From Bradyrhizobium sp. CB3481 (lineage in GTDB: Bacteria; Pseudomonadota; Alphaproteobacteria; Rhizobiales; Xanthobacteraceae): a stretch of DNA of 64,000 bases. How positions within the stretch are numbered: position 1 is the first letter of the stretch; every line of letters begins with the position of its first letter. Shown here piece after piece: positions 43,185 through 52,220 of this stretch. The stretch covers positions 6,344,501 to 6,408,500 of the forward strand of contig NZ_CP121647.1 in the NCBI RefSeq assembly GCF_029714305.1. Reading direction: 5' to 3'. The notes below the pieces were generated by a model. The model was given only the letters and a program-made list of their open reading frames with translations. It had not been told where the DNA came from and ran no database searches. A program made the translations under genes and the position numbers.

Positions 43185-43320
43185 GTGGCCCTTGCCGCGC
43201 AAGGCGGGCTGATCGTGACGTTGCTGTACACGCTGGAAGCGCGCAACGCCTAGCGCGGCGTTACCGCGGTCTGCATCGGCGGCGGCGAGGCGACCGCGAT
43301 CGCGTCGAATGCGCGGTACG
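43185..43320 (+). pseudogene. Remnant of a thiolase (acetyl-CoA acetyltransferase) C-terminus
   Basis: From 43209 the frame reads LIVTLLYTLEARNA, then a TAG stop at 43251-43253, then RGVTAVCIGGGEATAIA. This matches the end of thiolases (...ARILVTLLYALEARGAKRGVAALCIGGGEATA...), including the CIGGG segment with the active-site Cys. There is no upstream thiolase body and the segment before 43209 is frame-disrupted, so it is a decayed fragment between the LuxR-type gene and the histidine kinase. Confidence 0.65.
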
Positions 43321-43348
43321 GTAACAGGGCGCCCGAGGCCCTCGGCCG

Positions 43349-45649
43349 TCAGGCACGCTTCGGGCGCAACGTCACAACCGCATGTGCATCGGTCTGCGCG
43401 CGCATCACTTGATCGATTACGGCGGCGAGCGCTGCCTGGTCGAACGGCTTGGAAATGCGCGGCAGATGCGGCTGCGCGCTGCCGAGTAGCTCCGCATAGC
43501 CCGTGCAGAGCACCACGGGCGTGCCGGGATGCTCGGCGGCCACGGCTTCGGCGAGCTGCAGCCCGTTCATTCCCGGCATCGCGTAGTCGGTCACCACGAT
43601 GTCGATCTTCGGCGTTCGGCGCAGTAGCTGAACGGCCTCCTCGCCGGAGCGCGCCTCGATCACGGCGTGGCCAAAATCGTCGAGCATCGCCGCGACGCTG
43701 TCGAGAACGAGCAGGTCGTCGTCGACGACCAGCACCGAAAGCGGGCGAATGCGGCGCGGCGCACTGGCCGACGGCTCCGCTGCGGCGCGCGACGGCACCT
43801 GTTCGTCCTGGGACGCCGGCAGCCAGATTTCGGCCGTGGTCCCCTCGCCGATCTTGCTCTTCAGTCGCAGCGCGCCGCCGGACTGTTCTGCCAGCCCTTT
43901 GACCATCGACAGGCCGAGACCGGTTCCCTTGCCGACGCCCTTGGTGGTGAAGAACGGCTCCTGCGCATGCTGCAGCGTCTCAGTGTCCATGCCGCATCCG
44001 GTATCGCTCACCGAAAGCGCGACGTAGCGTCCCGCGGCAAGGCCGTCGCTCGCCTGCTCCTCGCGCGCGGCAATGCTGATGGTGCCGCCGCCGGCCGCCA
44101 TGGCATCGCGCGCATTGACCGCAAGGTTGAGGACCGCAAGCTCGAGCTGGTTGGCATCGACCTTCACCTTGGCCAGCTCGATCGGAAACCGGGTCTCGAC
44201 CCGGATCGCCGGATCGAACTTGAGGAGCGCGGACATGCCGCGGACCAGCTCCGGGACGTCGACAATGACGGGCTTGAGATCCTGCTTGCGCGCAAACGCC
44301 AACATCCGCTGGGTCAGCGAGGCACCGCGCAGCGCGCCATGGATCGCATTGTCGAGCAGCCGGTGAATTCTCGGATCTTCCGGCTGCAGGCGCTTCTTCG
44401 CCAGTTCGAGACTGCCGAGGATCACGGCAAGGATGTTGTTGAAGTCGTGGGCGACGCCGCCGGTGAGCTGCCCGACGGTCTCCATCTTCTGCGAGATCGC
44501 CAGCGCGTCGCGCGTGCGTTCCAGCGCTTCCTGAGACAGGCGGCGTTCCGTCACGTCCCGGACGATCTTGGCGAAGCCGATGGTCTCGCTGCGCTCGTTG
44601 CGCACCGCCCTGATCGTCGCCTCGGCCCAGAAGCGGCTGCCATCCTTGCGGACGCGCCAGCCCTCGCCTGCCGACTTGCCGTCGCGCTTTGCGTCGCGAA
44701 GCAGGGCATCCGGAACACCGGCATCGCGGTCTTCGTCGGTGTGCAGGATGGCGTAATGCGCCCCGACGATCTCCTCGCCATAGCCGATCAGCCTATTCGC
44801 GCCGAGGTTCCAGTTCGCGACCCGCCCTTCCGGGTCGAGCATGAAGATGGCGTGATCGGCGACGCCCTCCACCAGCAGGCGGAATCGCTCCTCGCTTCGC
44901 CGCAGCGCCTCGGCTTCGCGGCCGGCGCGTTCGGCCGAGGCGCGGTCATAGACAGCCGCAACAAGCCCGATCATCAGCACCACGATGGTGGTGCCGGCAA
45001 TCAGGAAAGCAAGCGGCGCCTGCCCCACCGTGCCGGAGGCGGCGCGGCCGAGTACCCGTTCGGTCAGGACAAAAGACGAGCCCTGCATCGCCGCGTAGTG
45101 CATGCCTGAGATCGCCAGGCCCATGACGATCCCGGCCGATATCCGCTCGCGGACGCTGGTCATGTGAAAGGCGAGGCGCAACGCCACGATCGATGCGCCG
45201 ATCGCAATGGCGATGGACGCGACCACCCAGGCAGTGTCGTAATTGATCGACGCCGCCATCCGCATCGCGCTCATGCCGGTATAGTGCATGCCGGAGATCG
45301 CGAGCCCCATTCCGATTCCGGATGCGATCAGCGTGCTCGACCGCTGACTGACGATGAGGAATGCCGCCGCCGCGACCAGAATCGGAAGGGCCAGCGAGAG
45401 CAGCGTCAGCAGCGGATCGTAGGAAACGTCCACGCCCGGCAGGGTGAACGCCAGCATGGCGACGAAATGCATCGACCAGATGCCGCCGCCCATGGCGACG
45501 GCTGCGGCCACAAGCCAGCCCAGGCTGACAGTGCCGGAAGCCGCCCGCATGCGAGTCGCAAGATCTAGCGCCGTGTACGAGGACAGCGCGGCGATCAGGA
45601 CCGACAGCGCGACCAGAACAGGATCGTGGGAGCCAGGATGGTGGTGCAT
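43349..45649 (-). CDS. MHYT-PAS hybrid sensor histidine kinase
   Basis: A 766-residue membrane kinase. The N-terminal MHYT sensor (about residues 1-225) has three signature units (GGGIWSMHFVAM, GLAISGMHYTGMSAMRM, GLAISGMHYAAM) over seven membrane helices. A PAS domain (about 255-375, ERFRLLVEGVADHAIFMLDP) follows, then HisKA with GGVAHDFNNILAVILG, HATPase (NLAVNARDAM, DTGCGMD, GTGLGLSMV), and a C-terminal receiver with Asp in DIVVTDYAMPGMNG. MHYT domains are proposed to sense gases through copper. The ATG at 45649 begins at the first MHYT helix. No partner regulator is adjacent. Confidence 0.92.
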   Translation of the reverse strand: MHHHPGSHDPVLVALSVLIAALSSYTALDLATRMRAASGTVSLGWLVAAAVAMGGGIWSMHFVAMLAFTLPGVDVSYDPLLTLLSLALPILVAAAAFLIVSQRSSTLIASGIGMGLAISGMHYTGMSAMRMAASINYDTAWVVASIAIAIGASIVALRLAFHMTSVRERISAGIVMGLAISGMHYAAMQGSSFVLTERVLGRAASGTVGQAPLAFLIAGTTIVVLMIGLVAAVYDRASAERAGREAEALRRSEERFRLLVEGVADHAIFMLDPEGRVANWNLGANRLIGYGEEIVGAHYAILHTDEDRDAGVPDALLRDAKRDGKSAGEGWRVRKDGSRFWAEATIRAVRNERSETIGFAKIVRDVTERRLSQEALERTRDALAISQKMETVGQLTGGVAHDFNNILAVILGSLELAKKRLQPEDPRIHRLLDNAIHGALRGASLTQRMLAFARKQDLKPVIVDVPELVRGMSALLKFDPAIRVETRFPIELAKVKVDANQLELAVLNLAVNARDAMAAGGGTISIAAREEQASDGLAAGRYVALSVSDTGCGMDTETLQHAQEPFFTTKGVGKGTGLGLSMVKGLAEQSGGALRLKSKIGEGTTAEIWLPASQDEQVPSRAAAEPSASAPRRIRPLSVLVVDDDLLVLDSVAAMLDDFGHAVIEARSGEEAVQLLRRTPKIDIVVTDYAMPGMNGLQLAEAVAAEHPGTPVVLCTGYAELLGSAQPHLPRISKPFDQAALAAVIDQVMRAQTDAHAVVTLRPKRA

Positions 45650-46213
45650 TCCATCGACGAAGCAGCGAAAGCATCTCAATAGCACCGAAATTGTGGCGGC
45701 GCATTGTTCCCGCGTGACGGGCGCCGGTTGAAAATGGCAAAATCGGCGAGATCGCAAGTCCGGATGGCGGTAGCCAAATCCGTTTGGTATCCAATATTTT
45801 CAATGCGCATCTGGAGCAATTTGGCTGACAGCGCTCCAGCGATTTCAATAGCTTGGCAGCCGTTTCCATGGCCGTTCGATGTGGATCGGAATTCCCGTTG
45901 GAAAGCCGCATGGATCGCTTCCATTCGATATAAAAACCTCAGGTTGTAAATGTCGGGCTGGAGCAGTAACCTGTCCATGAACAGGAACTGCAGGAAGCTT
46001 CGCGCAGAACGCCGATGCATTGAGCCTGTTATTCAACGCCGGCCCAAAGAGCTTCCTTTTGCGCATCCTCAGCGCGGCGGCCGGTCATGCCTCGAAGCAA
46101 AATCTGTCGGTCATCGATCAAGGCGGCACAAGCAGCGGCGTCACCACTGCGGCGCCAGGACCAGGTGATTTTTCTCACGTGAGCTTCGACAGGGTTCAAC
46201 GGAGAAGCAGAAA
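45650..46213. other. Intergenic region with no supported feature
   Basis: A 564-base gap between the divergent histidine kinase and the 175-aa gene. It is AT-richer than its surroundings around 45750-45960. No open frame has a convincing ribosome site or family resemblance, and I see no repeat or clear hairpin. Confidence 0.45.
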
Positions 46214-46741
46214 ATGTCGATCCCATGCAAGTTCGAACGGAGCCTCCTCAGCCACGAGGAATATGAGACGATCCGCCTCACACATCATCCCGCCATCTAC
46301 GGCGCCGAAGCGGACGCTCTTGCGGATCTGCGATCCCGCCTGCGAAAAATGCACGACAAGGAGCGGACGCTCAGCCGGCAGAAGCGGCGAGAAGTGCGCG
46401 GAAAAGGCGGGGCTCGCGGCACGAACTTCCCTGGAACCGCCGAGCGCCCGTCCCAGCGCAAGCAAATCTTTGCTGCGGCGCTGAAGCGGCTCAACAGGGA
46501 GCTCAGGCGCCTTCACAACCTGACCGCCCGGACCAGCCATGTCGATGCGGCGCGAAAGGCGCTCGCGCTACGTCGCGCCGCGAATTTCATTCCCTACCCC
46601 TCCGCCGGATTGACTGCCGGCGAAGGTATGGCGCCGCGCCTGAGCACGCGCCGAAGAAAGATCGTTACGGGCGCACGAATCGGTCGCGTGTCACAGGCGA
46701 CGAAGGTCGCCCAGGCCATACGCGACGCGCGAGGAGCATGA
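46214..46741 (+). CDS. Basic, Arg/Lys-rich protein of unknown function (175 aa)
   Basis: The protein MSIPCKFERSLLSHEEYETI is rich in Arg and Lys (pI clearly basic) and mostly helical, with no signal or membrane helix. The N-terminal HEEYETIRLTHHPAIYGAEA and DKERTLSRQKRREVRGK segments and the C-terminal RVSQATKVAQAIRDARGA look conserved in character; I recall similar proteins in Bradyrhizobium. A nucleic-acid-binding role would fit the charge but is only a guess. The ATG at 46214 has GGAG upstream. It precedes a run of small envelope genes. Confidence 0.72.
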   Translation: MSIPCKFERSLLSHEEYETIRLTHHPAIYGAEADALADLRSRLRKMHDKERTLSRQKRREVRGKGGARGTNFPGTAERPSQRKQIFAAALKRLNRELRRLHNLTARTSHVDAARKALALRRAANFIPYPSAGLTAGEGMAPRLSTRRRKIVTGARIGRVSQATKVAQAIRDARGA

Positions 46742-46791
46742 AGCCGTGGGCAACATGCCATGAGCAGCTCGACGAACCGATGGAGGCAAGC

Positions 46792-47037
46792 ATGAAGACC
46801 CTACTCATATCAGCTGTTCTGATCGTCGGCCTCGTAACAGCCGTCGGGGCGCCATCAAGACAAGCGCTCGCTCAATCGACCGACCAAAGCACCGTCGCGC
46901 CAAAGAGCGCGAAGCCGAACACCAACATGAATCCGCACAAGCATCGCGCCTGGCGCCACCAAGGCGGACGACATCCGCATTTCGGCAGCAGGCGGGTTCG
47001 TACCGGTGCGCATGCAGAACGGCCTTCGGCCAACTGA
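46792..47037 (+). CDS. Small periplasmic protein (81 aa)
   Basis: MKTLLISAVLIVGLVTAVGA... is a clear Sec signal ending ALAQ, with cleavage predicted after residue 27. The mature part of about 54 residues is His/Arg/Asn rich (NMNPHKHRAWRHQGGRHPHF) and could bind metal. The ATG at 46792 has GGAGG; two upstream in-frame starts are less good. No family is recognised. It lies between the 175-aa gene and a membrane protein gene. Confidence 0.68.
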   Translation: MKTLLISAVLIVGLVTAVGAPSRQALAQSTDQSTVAPKSAKPNTNMNPHKHRAWRHQGGRHPHFGSRRVRTGAHAERPSAN

Positions 47038-47076
47038 TCTGAAAGCGGGGACGGAAAGAGCCGACGGTAGTGTCCC

Positions 47077-47667
47077 ATGAGCGAGACTTACGGACAACAG
47101 AGCGAGGCTGCGCCTCCTTCGACCTATTCCGGGAGAGCCAGCTTCCCCTGGCAGCGGCTATCCTTTGCCGTCGCCCTCGTGCTCGGCATCGCCGGCGTCG
47201 CCTATACCAATATCTCGCATCAGCCGCTCGTCGGGTATTGGGAGTTCCTGGCGCTCGCCATCGCCGTCGTCTGCGTCGTCACCAAATGGCCCGAGCTCGA
47301 CAACAAGCAGGCCCAGTTTCGCTTGATCTGGACCCAGGCGCTCCACTGGGTAGCGGTGCTGGTCACGATGAACATCATGCTGGTTTCCGGCGTGCAACAA
47401 CTGCTCCCCACGCCGGCAACCAGCCTGGTCCTTCTGACCCTGCTGGCGCTCGGCACCTTCCTTGCGGGCCTCAGCCTATTGTCCCCCGAGATCTGTTTCC
47501 TCGGCATTGCCATGGGCGCCGCCGTGCCGGCGCTGTCCTGGCTGAAGCAGTCGATGGTCTTCTTCCTGCTCGCAGCGGTATTGGTGGTCGGCATCGGCAT
47601 GACCTTCTGGCTCGGCTATGGCCGCGTGGCCGCATCTGACAACAGCAAGGATCACGTCGAGGCCTGA
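47077..47667 (+). CDS. Multi-pass membrane protein of unknown function (196 aa)
   Basis: After a polar N-terminus (residues 1-25) there are about five to six hydrophobic segments (for example FAVALVLGIAGVAYT, YWEFLALAIAVVCVVT, WVAVLVTMNIMLVSG, LVLLTLLALGTFLAGLSLL, SMVFFLLAAVLVVGIGMTFW). It is an inner-membrane protein with no recognisable transporter or enzyme motif. The stop is three bases before the start of the DUF992 gene, so the two are probably co-expressed. Confidence 0.78.
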   Translation: MSETYGQQSEAAPPSTYSGRASFPWQRLSFAVALVLGIAGVAYTNISHQPLVGYWEFLALAIAVVCVVTKWPELDNKQAQFRLIWTQALHWVAVLVTMNIMLVSGVQQLLPTPATSLVLLTLLALGTFLAGLSLLSPEICFLGIAMGAAVPALSWLKQSMVFFLLAAVLVVGIGMTFWLGYGRVAASDNSKDHVEA

Positions 47668-47669
47668 AG

Positions 47670-48155
47670 ATGCAGACGAAACAATTGCTTTGCGCCCTGT
47701 GCGTTTCCGCCTTGAATCTCGCCATCGCAACGCCTGCGCAAGGCGAGATGTTCAGGGCCGGCCGTCTCCTGTGTTCCACGAGCCCGAGAATCGGATTCCT
47801 CGTCGGATCGACGCAGTCGCTGCGTTGCGTATTCTACCGGCGAAATTCCGCGCAACGCTACATTTATGCCGGACGGATCAGGCGTGTCGGGCTCGACCTC
47901 GGCGTCACCGGCAGCGGCGTTCTGTCCTGGGCCGTCTTTGCCAGGAACTCGCGGATTGGCCCCGGCACCATGCGCGGCAGCTATGTGGGAGCCAGCGGCA
48001 ATGTTGCACTCGGCCCCGGCTTTGGCGCCAACGTCCTGATCGGTGGCTCCCGCCGAAGCGTCGTCTTGCAGCCATTGTCCACCGAGCGCGCGATCGGCGT
48101 CAATCTCGCGGCGACGGTGACCCATTTGACCCTCGGCGAAAGAGGACGGCGATAA
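47670..48155 (+). CDS. Periplasmic DUF992 protein
   Basis: A 161-residue protein with a signal peptide (MQTKQLLCALCVSALNLAIA) and the DUF992 body: GRLLCSTSPRIGFLVGSTQS, RCVFYRR with its partner Cys, GLDLGVTGSGVLSWAVFA, GSYVGASGNVALGPGFGANV and LIGGSRRSVVLQPLS. DUF992 proteins are small secreted proteins of alphaproteobacteria of unknown function with a conserved Cys pair. It follows the membrane protein gene by two bases. Confidence 0.85.
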   Translation: MQTKQLLCALCVSALNLAIATPAQGEMFRAGRLLCSTSPRIGFLVGSTQSLRCVFYRRNSAQRYIYAGRIRRVGLDLGVTGSGVLSWAVFARNSRIGPGTMRGSYVGASGNVALGPGFGANVLIGGSRRSVVLQPLSTERAIGVNLAATVTHLTLGERGRR

Positions 48156-48388
48156 CGCAGCCGAGAGGACCTGCGCGTTTTACCGCAGCGGCGAGAATTT
48201 ACTAGGCCGGGTCCTTGGCCATTTCGGCGCGGTGCCGCAGAAATTTCGAAACCGGCGGCACATTCCACAACATATCCACTATCGTGCGACCAGCCGTGGA
48301 GAACACGGCAGCCATCGGCCATCGGCGCTCGACGGGGTGCGATCAGATTGTTAAGCCCGCCTGCCTTGAGGAGACTTTGAGTCGGGAC

Positions 48389-49900
48389 ATGACCGTTGCG
48401 ATCGAGATGGGGCACACGACGGCGGGCGCTCCGGCGGGTCTGGACCTTGAGGAACTGCTGGCGACCCGCCTGTTGGTGCAGGGCAATTCGGGCTCGGGCA
48501 AATCTCATCTGCTGCGCCGGCTGCTCGAACAGAGCGCGCCCTGGGTGCAGCAGACCATCATCGATCCCGAAGGCGACTTCGTCACGCTTGCCGACCGCTT
48601 CGGCCACCTCTTGATCGATGCCGAGGACCACACCGAGCGCGGCCTGCAGGTCGCCGGCGAGCGCGCGCGCATTCATCGCGTCTCCACCGTGCTCAATCTC
48701 GAGGGGCTCGACGCCGAAAACCAGATGCGGCGCGCGGCGGCGTTCCTCAATGGGTTGTTCGAGGTCGCGCGCGACCATTGGTACCCGATGCTTGTCGTGG
48801 TGGACGAGGCGCAGCTGTTCGCGCCCGCGGTCGCCGGCGAGGTTACGGATGAGGCGCGCAAGCTTTCGCTTGGCGCCATGACGAATTTGATGTGCCGCGG
48901 CCGCAAACGCGGACTTGCCGGGGTGATTGCCACCCAGCGGCTGGCGAAGCTCGCCAAGAACGTCGCGGCCGAGGCGTCCAATTTCCTGATGGGCCGGACC
49001 TTCCTGGATATCGACATGGCGCGCGCCGCCGACCTTCTCGGCATGGAACGGCGGCAGGCGGAAGCCTTCCGTGATCTGCAGCGCGGCCAATTCATGGCGC
49101 TGGGACCGGCGCTCTCGCGCCGTCCGCTGGAGCTGCGCATTGGTGCAACCGAGACCGCGCCGCGCAACGCGACTCCGCGCCTGATGCCGCTGCCGGAGGC
49201 GACGCCCGATGCACGCGCCATCATCCTGGCCGCACCGCCGCCCGAGACCAACCGGCCGCAGCGCCGGACCCCGCCGCCGGATCTGCTCAACCAGCTGATG
49301 GCGGCGAAATCAGCGGCGCAGGAGATCCGCCCCGACGCGGCGGAGCAGCCCCTCAGCGCCGAGGAGCTGGCGGAGCGGCGTGAACGGGTGGACCGTATTC
49401 TGCGCGCCATCATGGCGGAGCCCGACGCGGGATTCCGCGCCATCGGCGTCCTCTATCAGGAATTCGTGGTCCGCTGCCGGATCGAGGGCCTCGGCGCGAC
49501 CGTGCCTGATCTCGGTGAATTCCGCCGCATGCTGACGCGCGCCCGCGCCGGGCTCGGCTCCGATGTAACCGAGGATGACGGCTGGCAGGACGTCTCGGTC
49601 CGTGCCTCACTCCTGCCGGAGGATATGCAGGGCGTCTTCATGATGATCGCGCGCGCCGCGAAGGAAGGCTGGCCGTGCCCGGGCGATGCGGCGATTGCCC
49701 GCGCCTATGGCTCGCATTCGCTGCGCCGGGCGCGGCGCCTTCTGAGCTATATCGAGGAGCAGGGCCTGATCGTCTGCCAGCTCGACGGCGCCGGCCGGCG
49801 AATCGTGACGCTGGTCGAACTGGCCTGGGCGACGGCACCGGGCGACCCCAATGCCGAGGAAGTTCCGGCGGAGCTGGGTTACCCCTCCTCGGCTCTGTGA
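48389..49900 (+). CDS. HerA-like AAA+ ATPase (DUF87/FtsK-HerA superfamily)
   Basis: A 503-residue ATPase with Walker A VQGNSGSGKSHLLRRLLEQ at residues 31-49, IIDPEGDFVTLADRFGHLL, Walker B MLVVVDEAQLFAP, and sensor segments RKRGLAGVIATQRLAKLAKN and GRTFLDIDMARAADLLGM. The C-terminal half has an EELAERRERVDRILRAIMA helix and a winged-helix-like end (AIARAYGSHSLRRARRLLSY). HerA proteins usually pair with the NurA nuclease in DNA end resection or with defence partners; no nuclease is adjacent here. TTG 48377 is an alternative start. Confidence 0.85.
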   Translation: MTVAIEMGHTTAGAPAGLDLEELLATRLLVQGNSGSGKSHLLRRLLEQSAPWVQQTIIDPEGDFVTLADRFGHLLIDAEDHTERGLQVAGERARIHRVSTVLNLEGLDAENQMRRAAAFLNGLFEVARDHWYPMLVVVDEAQLFAPAVAGEVTDEARKLSLGAMTNLMCRGRKRGLAGVIATQRLAKLAKNVAAEASNFLMGRTFLDIDMARAADLLGMERRQAEAFRDLQRGQFMALGPALSRRPLELRIGATETAPRNATPRLMPLPEATPDARAIILAAPPPETNRPQRRTPPPDLLNQLMAAKSAAQEIRPDAAEQPLSAEELAERRERVDRILRAIMAEPDAGFRAIGVLYQEFVVRCRIEGLGATVPDLGEFRRMLTRARAGLGSDVTEDDGWQDVSVRASLLPEDMQGVFMMIARAAKEGWPCPGDAAIARAYGSHSLRRARRLLSYIEEQGLIVCQLDGAGRRIVTLVELAWATAPGDPNAEEVPAELGYPSSAL

Positions 49901-49974
49901 TGTAGCCGATAGCGCCTGCCTCGCCCGGCGGTGTAAATCGCTGAGCATTGCGCTACTTTGAAGGAGTTTTTGCC

Positions 49975-50457
49975 TTGAGCGTCGCCTTCACCAAGGAAGA
50001 CAGTGCGGAAACGGCATCGGAGACGTTGCTTCCCGACCGCCCGGTTTCGCCTCACCCGAACCTCGTGACCGCAGCGGGATTGAAGACCCTCGAATTCCAG
50101 CTCCGCGAGGCGCAGGAGGCCTACGAGGCGGCGCAGAAGATCGAGGACGTCAACGAACGGCGGCGGCAAAGTGCAAACCCGTTGCGCGATGCGCGCTACT
50201 TCGCGGCGCGAGTCCGAACCGCCCAGGTCATGCCCGATCCGGCGTCGACCGATACGGTCGCCTTTGGCAGCACCGTGACCTTCAGGCGCGAGGATGGCCG
50301 CGTGCAGAAATATCACATCGTGGGAGAGGACGAAGCCGACCCGAAGGCCGGCTCCATCTCCTTCGTATCCCCGGTGGCACGGCTTCTGATGGGCAAAGCG
50401 GTCGGGGATGTCGTCGGCGCATCCGGTCAGGAGTTCGAGATCATGGCGATCTCGTAA
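49975..50457 (+). CDS. greA: GreA/GreB-family transcription elongation factor
   Basis: A 160-residue GreA-family protein: an N-terminal helical hairpin (VTAAGLKTLEFQLREAQEAY...) and a C-terminal FKBP-like domain (FGSTVTFRREDGRVQKYHIV; GSISFVSPVARLLMGKAVGD). It rescues backtracked RNA polymerase through its secondary channel. The start is TTG at 49975, supported by GGAG eight bases upstream, which gives the N-terminus LSVAFTKEDSAETASETLLP. A weak hairpin follows the stop. Confidence 0.87.
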   Translation: MSVAFTKEDSAETASETLLPDRPVSPHPNLVTAAGLKTLEFQLREAQEAYEAAQKIEDVNERRRQSANPLRDARYFAARVRTAQVMPDPASTDTVAFGSTVTFRREDGRVQKYHIVGEDEADPKAGSISFVSPVARLLMGKAVGDVVGASGQEFEIMAIS

Positions 50458-50461
50458 GTCC

Positions 50462-50479
50462 CCGAAGCTGCCCCTTCGG
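50462..50479 (+). terminator. Weak hairpin terminator after greA
   Basis: CCGAAG and CTTCGG form a 6-bp stem with a 6-base loop four bases after the greA stop, followed by TCTGCTTGTTTG. The short stem makes it a weak candidate. Confidence 0.4.
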
Positions 50480-50586
50480 TCTGCTTGTTTGACAGGGTAT
50501 GCTGCCCTTGAGCCTCGGAGTTACAATGAGGTCTCAGCGCAGGCTGCGGCCGACAACGACTTTTGACAGGTCTGGGGAGAGCAAAA

Positions 50587-51750
50587 ATGAAGATGCCAAA
50601 GAGCGCAGCGACGCGCGTCGCGTTCGCGCTGCTGTTCACTATCGGAGTGACCTCGATGTCCGCCGCCAAGACGTTCGTCTACGTGTCGAATGCGCAGGAC
50701 GGCAATATCGACGCCTACAGCATGGACACCGCCACCGGCGCACTGACACCGATCGGCAAGACCGAGGCCGGCAAGCTGGTGATGCCGATGACGGTGAGCC
50801 CGAGCAAGAAGCACCTCTATGCCGTGATACGTTCGCAGCCGACGCGCGTATTGACCTACGCCATCGATCCCGCGACCGGTGCGCTCGCGCAAAAGGCATC
50901 GGCGCCGCTTCCCGACAGCATGCCCTATGTGTCGACCGACCATACCGGGCGTTATCTGTTCACCGCCTCCTATGGCGGCGACAAGCTGGCGGTGAGCCCG
51001 ATCGGGGAAAATGAACTGGTCGAGAAAGAAGCGATCCAGGTCATCCCTACGGGCCGCAATGCGCATGCGATCCTGCCCGACCGCGGCAACAAATTCGTCT
51101 ACGCGACTACGCTCGGCGCCAACCAGGTGCTGCAGTTCACGTTCGATGACAAGACCGGCAAGCTCACGCCCAATGAGCCGCCGTCGGTCAGCCCGGATGC
51201 CGGTCACGGCCCGCGCCACATGGCGTTCTCATCCGATAACAAGAACCTCTACGTTCTGAACGAGCTGTCGGGGCACGTCACGCAATATGCCATCGATACC
51301 GCCAAGGGAACGCTGACGCTCGTCAAGAGCATCAGCTCGGTGCCGGCGGAGGCCGGCCTTGTCTGGGGCGCGCCGCAGGCGCCGGCCGGCACCGCAGCAG
51401 CAGCAGCGGCGGCACCAAAGGAAGAGAAGCCGAAAATCTGGGCGGCCGACGTCCAGATCACGCCCAATGGCAAATTCCTTTATTCGACCGAACGCACCAC
51501 CAACAAGATCGCCCTGTTCACGGTGGCGCCCGGCACTGGCAAGCTCGCCTATGTCGCCAATTTCGCGACGGAGACCCAGCCGCGCGGCATCAAGATCGAT
51601 CCGAGCGGACAGTATCTCGTCGCATCAGGTGAAAAGTCGGATCGCCTGTCGGTCTACAAGATCGACCAGAGCACGGGGAAGCTGGGCGAGCCCAGCCGCT
51701 ACCCGGTCGGCAACGGCGCGAACTGGGTGGAGATTGTCGACGTCCAATGA
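50587..51750 (+). CDS. Periplasmic lactonase-family beta-propeller protein (6-phosphogluconolactonase-like)
   Basis: A 387-residue seven-bladed propeller of the YbhE/Pgl lactonase family. Repeated blade signatures (FVYVSNAQDGNIDAYSMDTA, HLYAVIRSQPTRVLTYAIDP, KLYVLNELSG-type) run through the protein, and the family GHGPRHMAFSSDNKNLYVLN is clear. It has an N-terminal hydrophobic signal region (RVAFALLFTIGVTSMSAAK), so it is probably periplasmic, unlike cytoplasmic Pgl. A Pro/Ala/Lys-rich insertion near residue 265 (APQAPAGTAAAAAAAPKEEK) sits between blades. Substrate is unknown. A classic terminator follows. Confidence 0.85.
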   Translation: MKMPKSAATRVAFALLFTIGVTSMSAAKTFVYVSNAQDGNIDAYSMDTATGALTPIGKTEAGKLVMPMTVSPSKKHLYAVIRSQPTRVLTYAIDPATGALAQKASAPLPDSMPYVSTDHTGRYLFTASYGGDKLAVSPIGENELVEKEAIQVIPTGRNAHAILPDRGNKFVYATTLGANQVLQFTFDDKTGKLTPNEPPSVSPDAGHGPRHMAFSSDNKNLYVLNELSGHVTQYAIDTAKGTLTLVKSISSVPAEAGLVWGAPQAPAGTAAAAAAAPKEEKPKIWAADVQITPNGKFLYSTERTTNKIALFTVAPGTGKLAYVANFATETQPRGIKIDPSGQYLVASGEKSDRLSVYKIDQSTGKLGEPSRYPVGNGANWVEIVDVQ

Positions 51751-51792
51751 CGAGCGCGCTGCTGAGTTGAGCGACTTCTTTGTTCTGAGCTG

Positions 51793-51820
51793 CAAAGCCC
51801 CGGGCCACTCCGGGGCTTTG
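51793..51820 (+). terminator. Rho-independent terminator after the lactonase gene
   Basis: CAAAGCCCCGG and CCGGGGCTTTG form a perfect 11-bp stem with a 6-base loop, 43 bases downstream of the stop. The stem itself ends in TTTG on the plus strand. Confidence 0.75.
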
Positions 51821-51903
51821 TCGCATCGGCTTCTCTTCCGGAAGGATACAGCTTGCTGCAAACTGCATGAACAGCCCGCGATTCGTAGATGTCTTGAGGA
51901 GCC

Positions 51904-52176
51904 ATGAACGAGACTTTGATATCTGCCTGTATGCTGTTTCTTATTCCAGCAACGCTCTTGTTCGGCGCGTTGGGTGTCGCGCACTCGTCCTTCCTCAAGA
52001 TGCTGGTCTGCCTGCTCGGCGTCGCCACAACCGGATTATGGCTTTATCGGATCTGGTGGTGGACAAACCTGTCGTTGATCGATCGCAGGACGGCGCTTGG
52101 TCTTGCCGGCATGTATGCGGCCGCGTGGCTGATCACCTTCCTGGTGCAGATAAAGAATGTGTTCTCGCGTGACTGA
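51904..52176 (+). CDS. Small membrane protein (90 aa)
   Basis: A 90-residue protein with three hydrophobic helices (MLFLIPATLLFGALGVA, MLVCLLGVATTGLWLY, ALGLAGMYAAAWLITFLV). No family is recognised. GAGGAGCC lies just before the ATG at 51904. It is preceded by the lactonase terminator and convergent with the amidohydrolase operon, so it is probably transcribed alone. Confidence 0.68.
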   Translation: MNETLISACMLFLIPATLLFGALGVAHSSFLKMLVCLLGVATTGLWLYRIWWWTNLSLIDRRTALGLAGMYAAAWLITFLVQIKNVFSRD

Positions 52177-52220
52177 TGCCCGTCGTGGGCCGCATCGCGC
52201 CGGTGACGGCCGGCTTGCGA

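Noticed and set aside
42957..43202. An 81-codon frame on the minus strand
   Set aside because: No ribosome site, unusual composition, and it lies in apparently decayed sequence next to the thiolase remnant.
43667..45109. A 480-codon open frame on the plus strand
   Set aside because: It is the mirror of the MHYT kinase gene and contains no recognisable motif.
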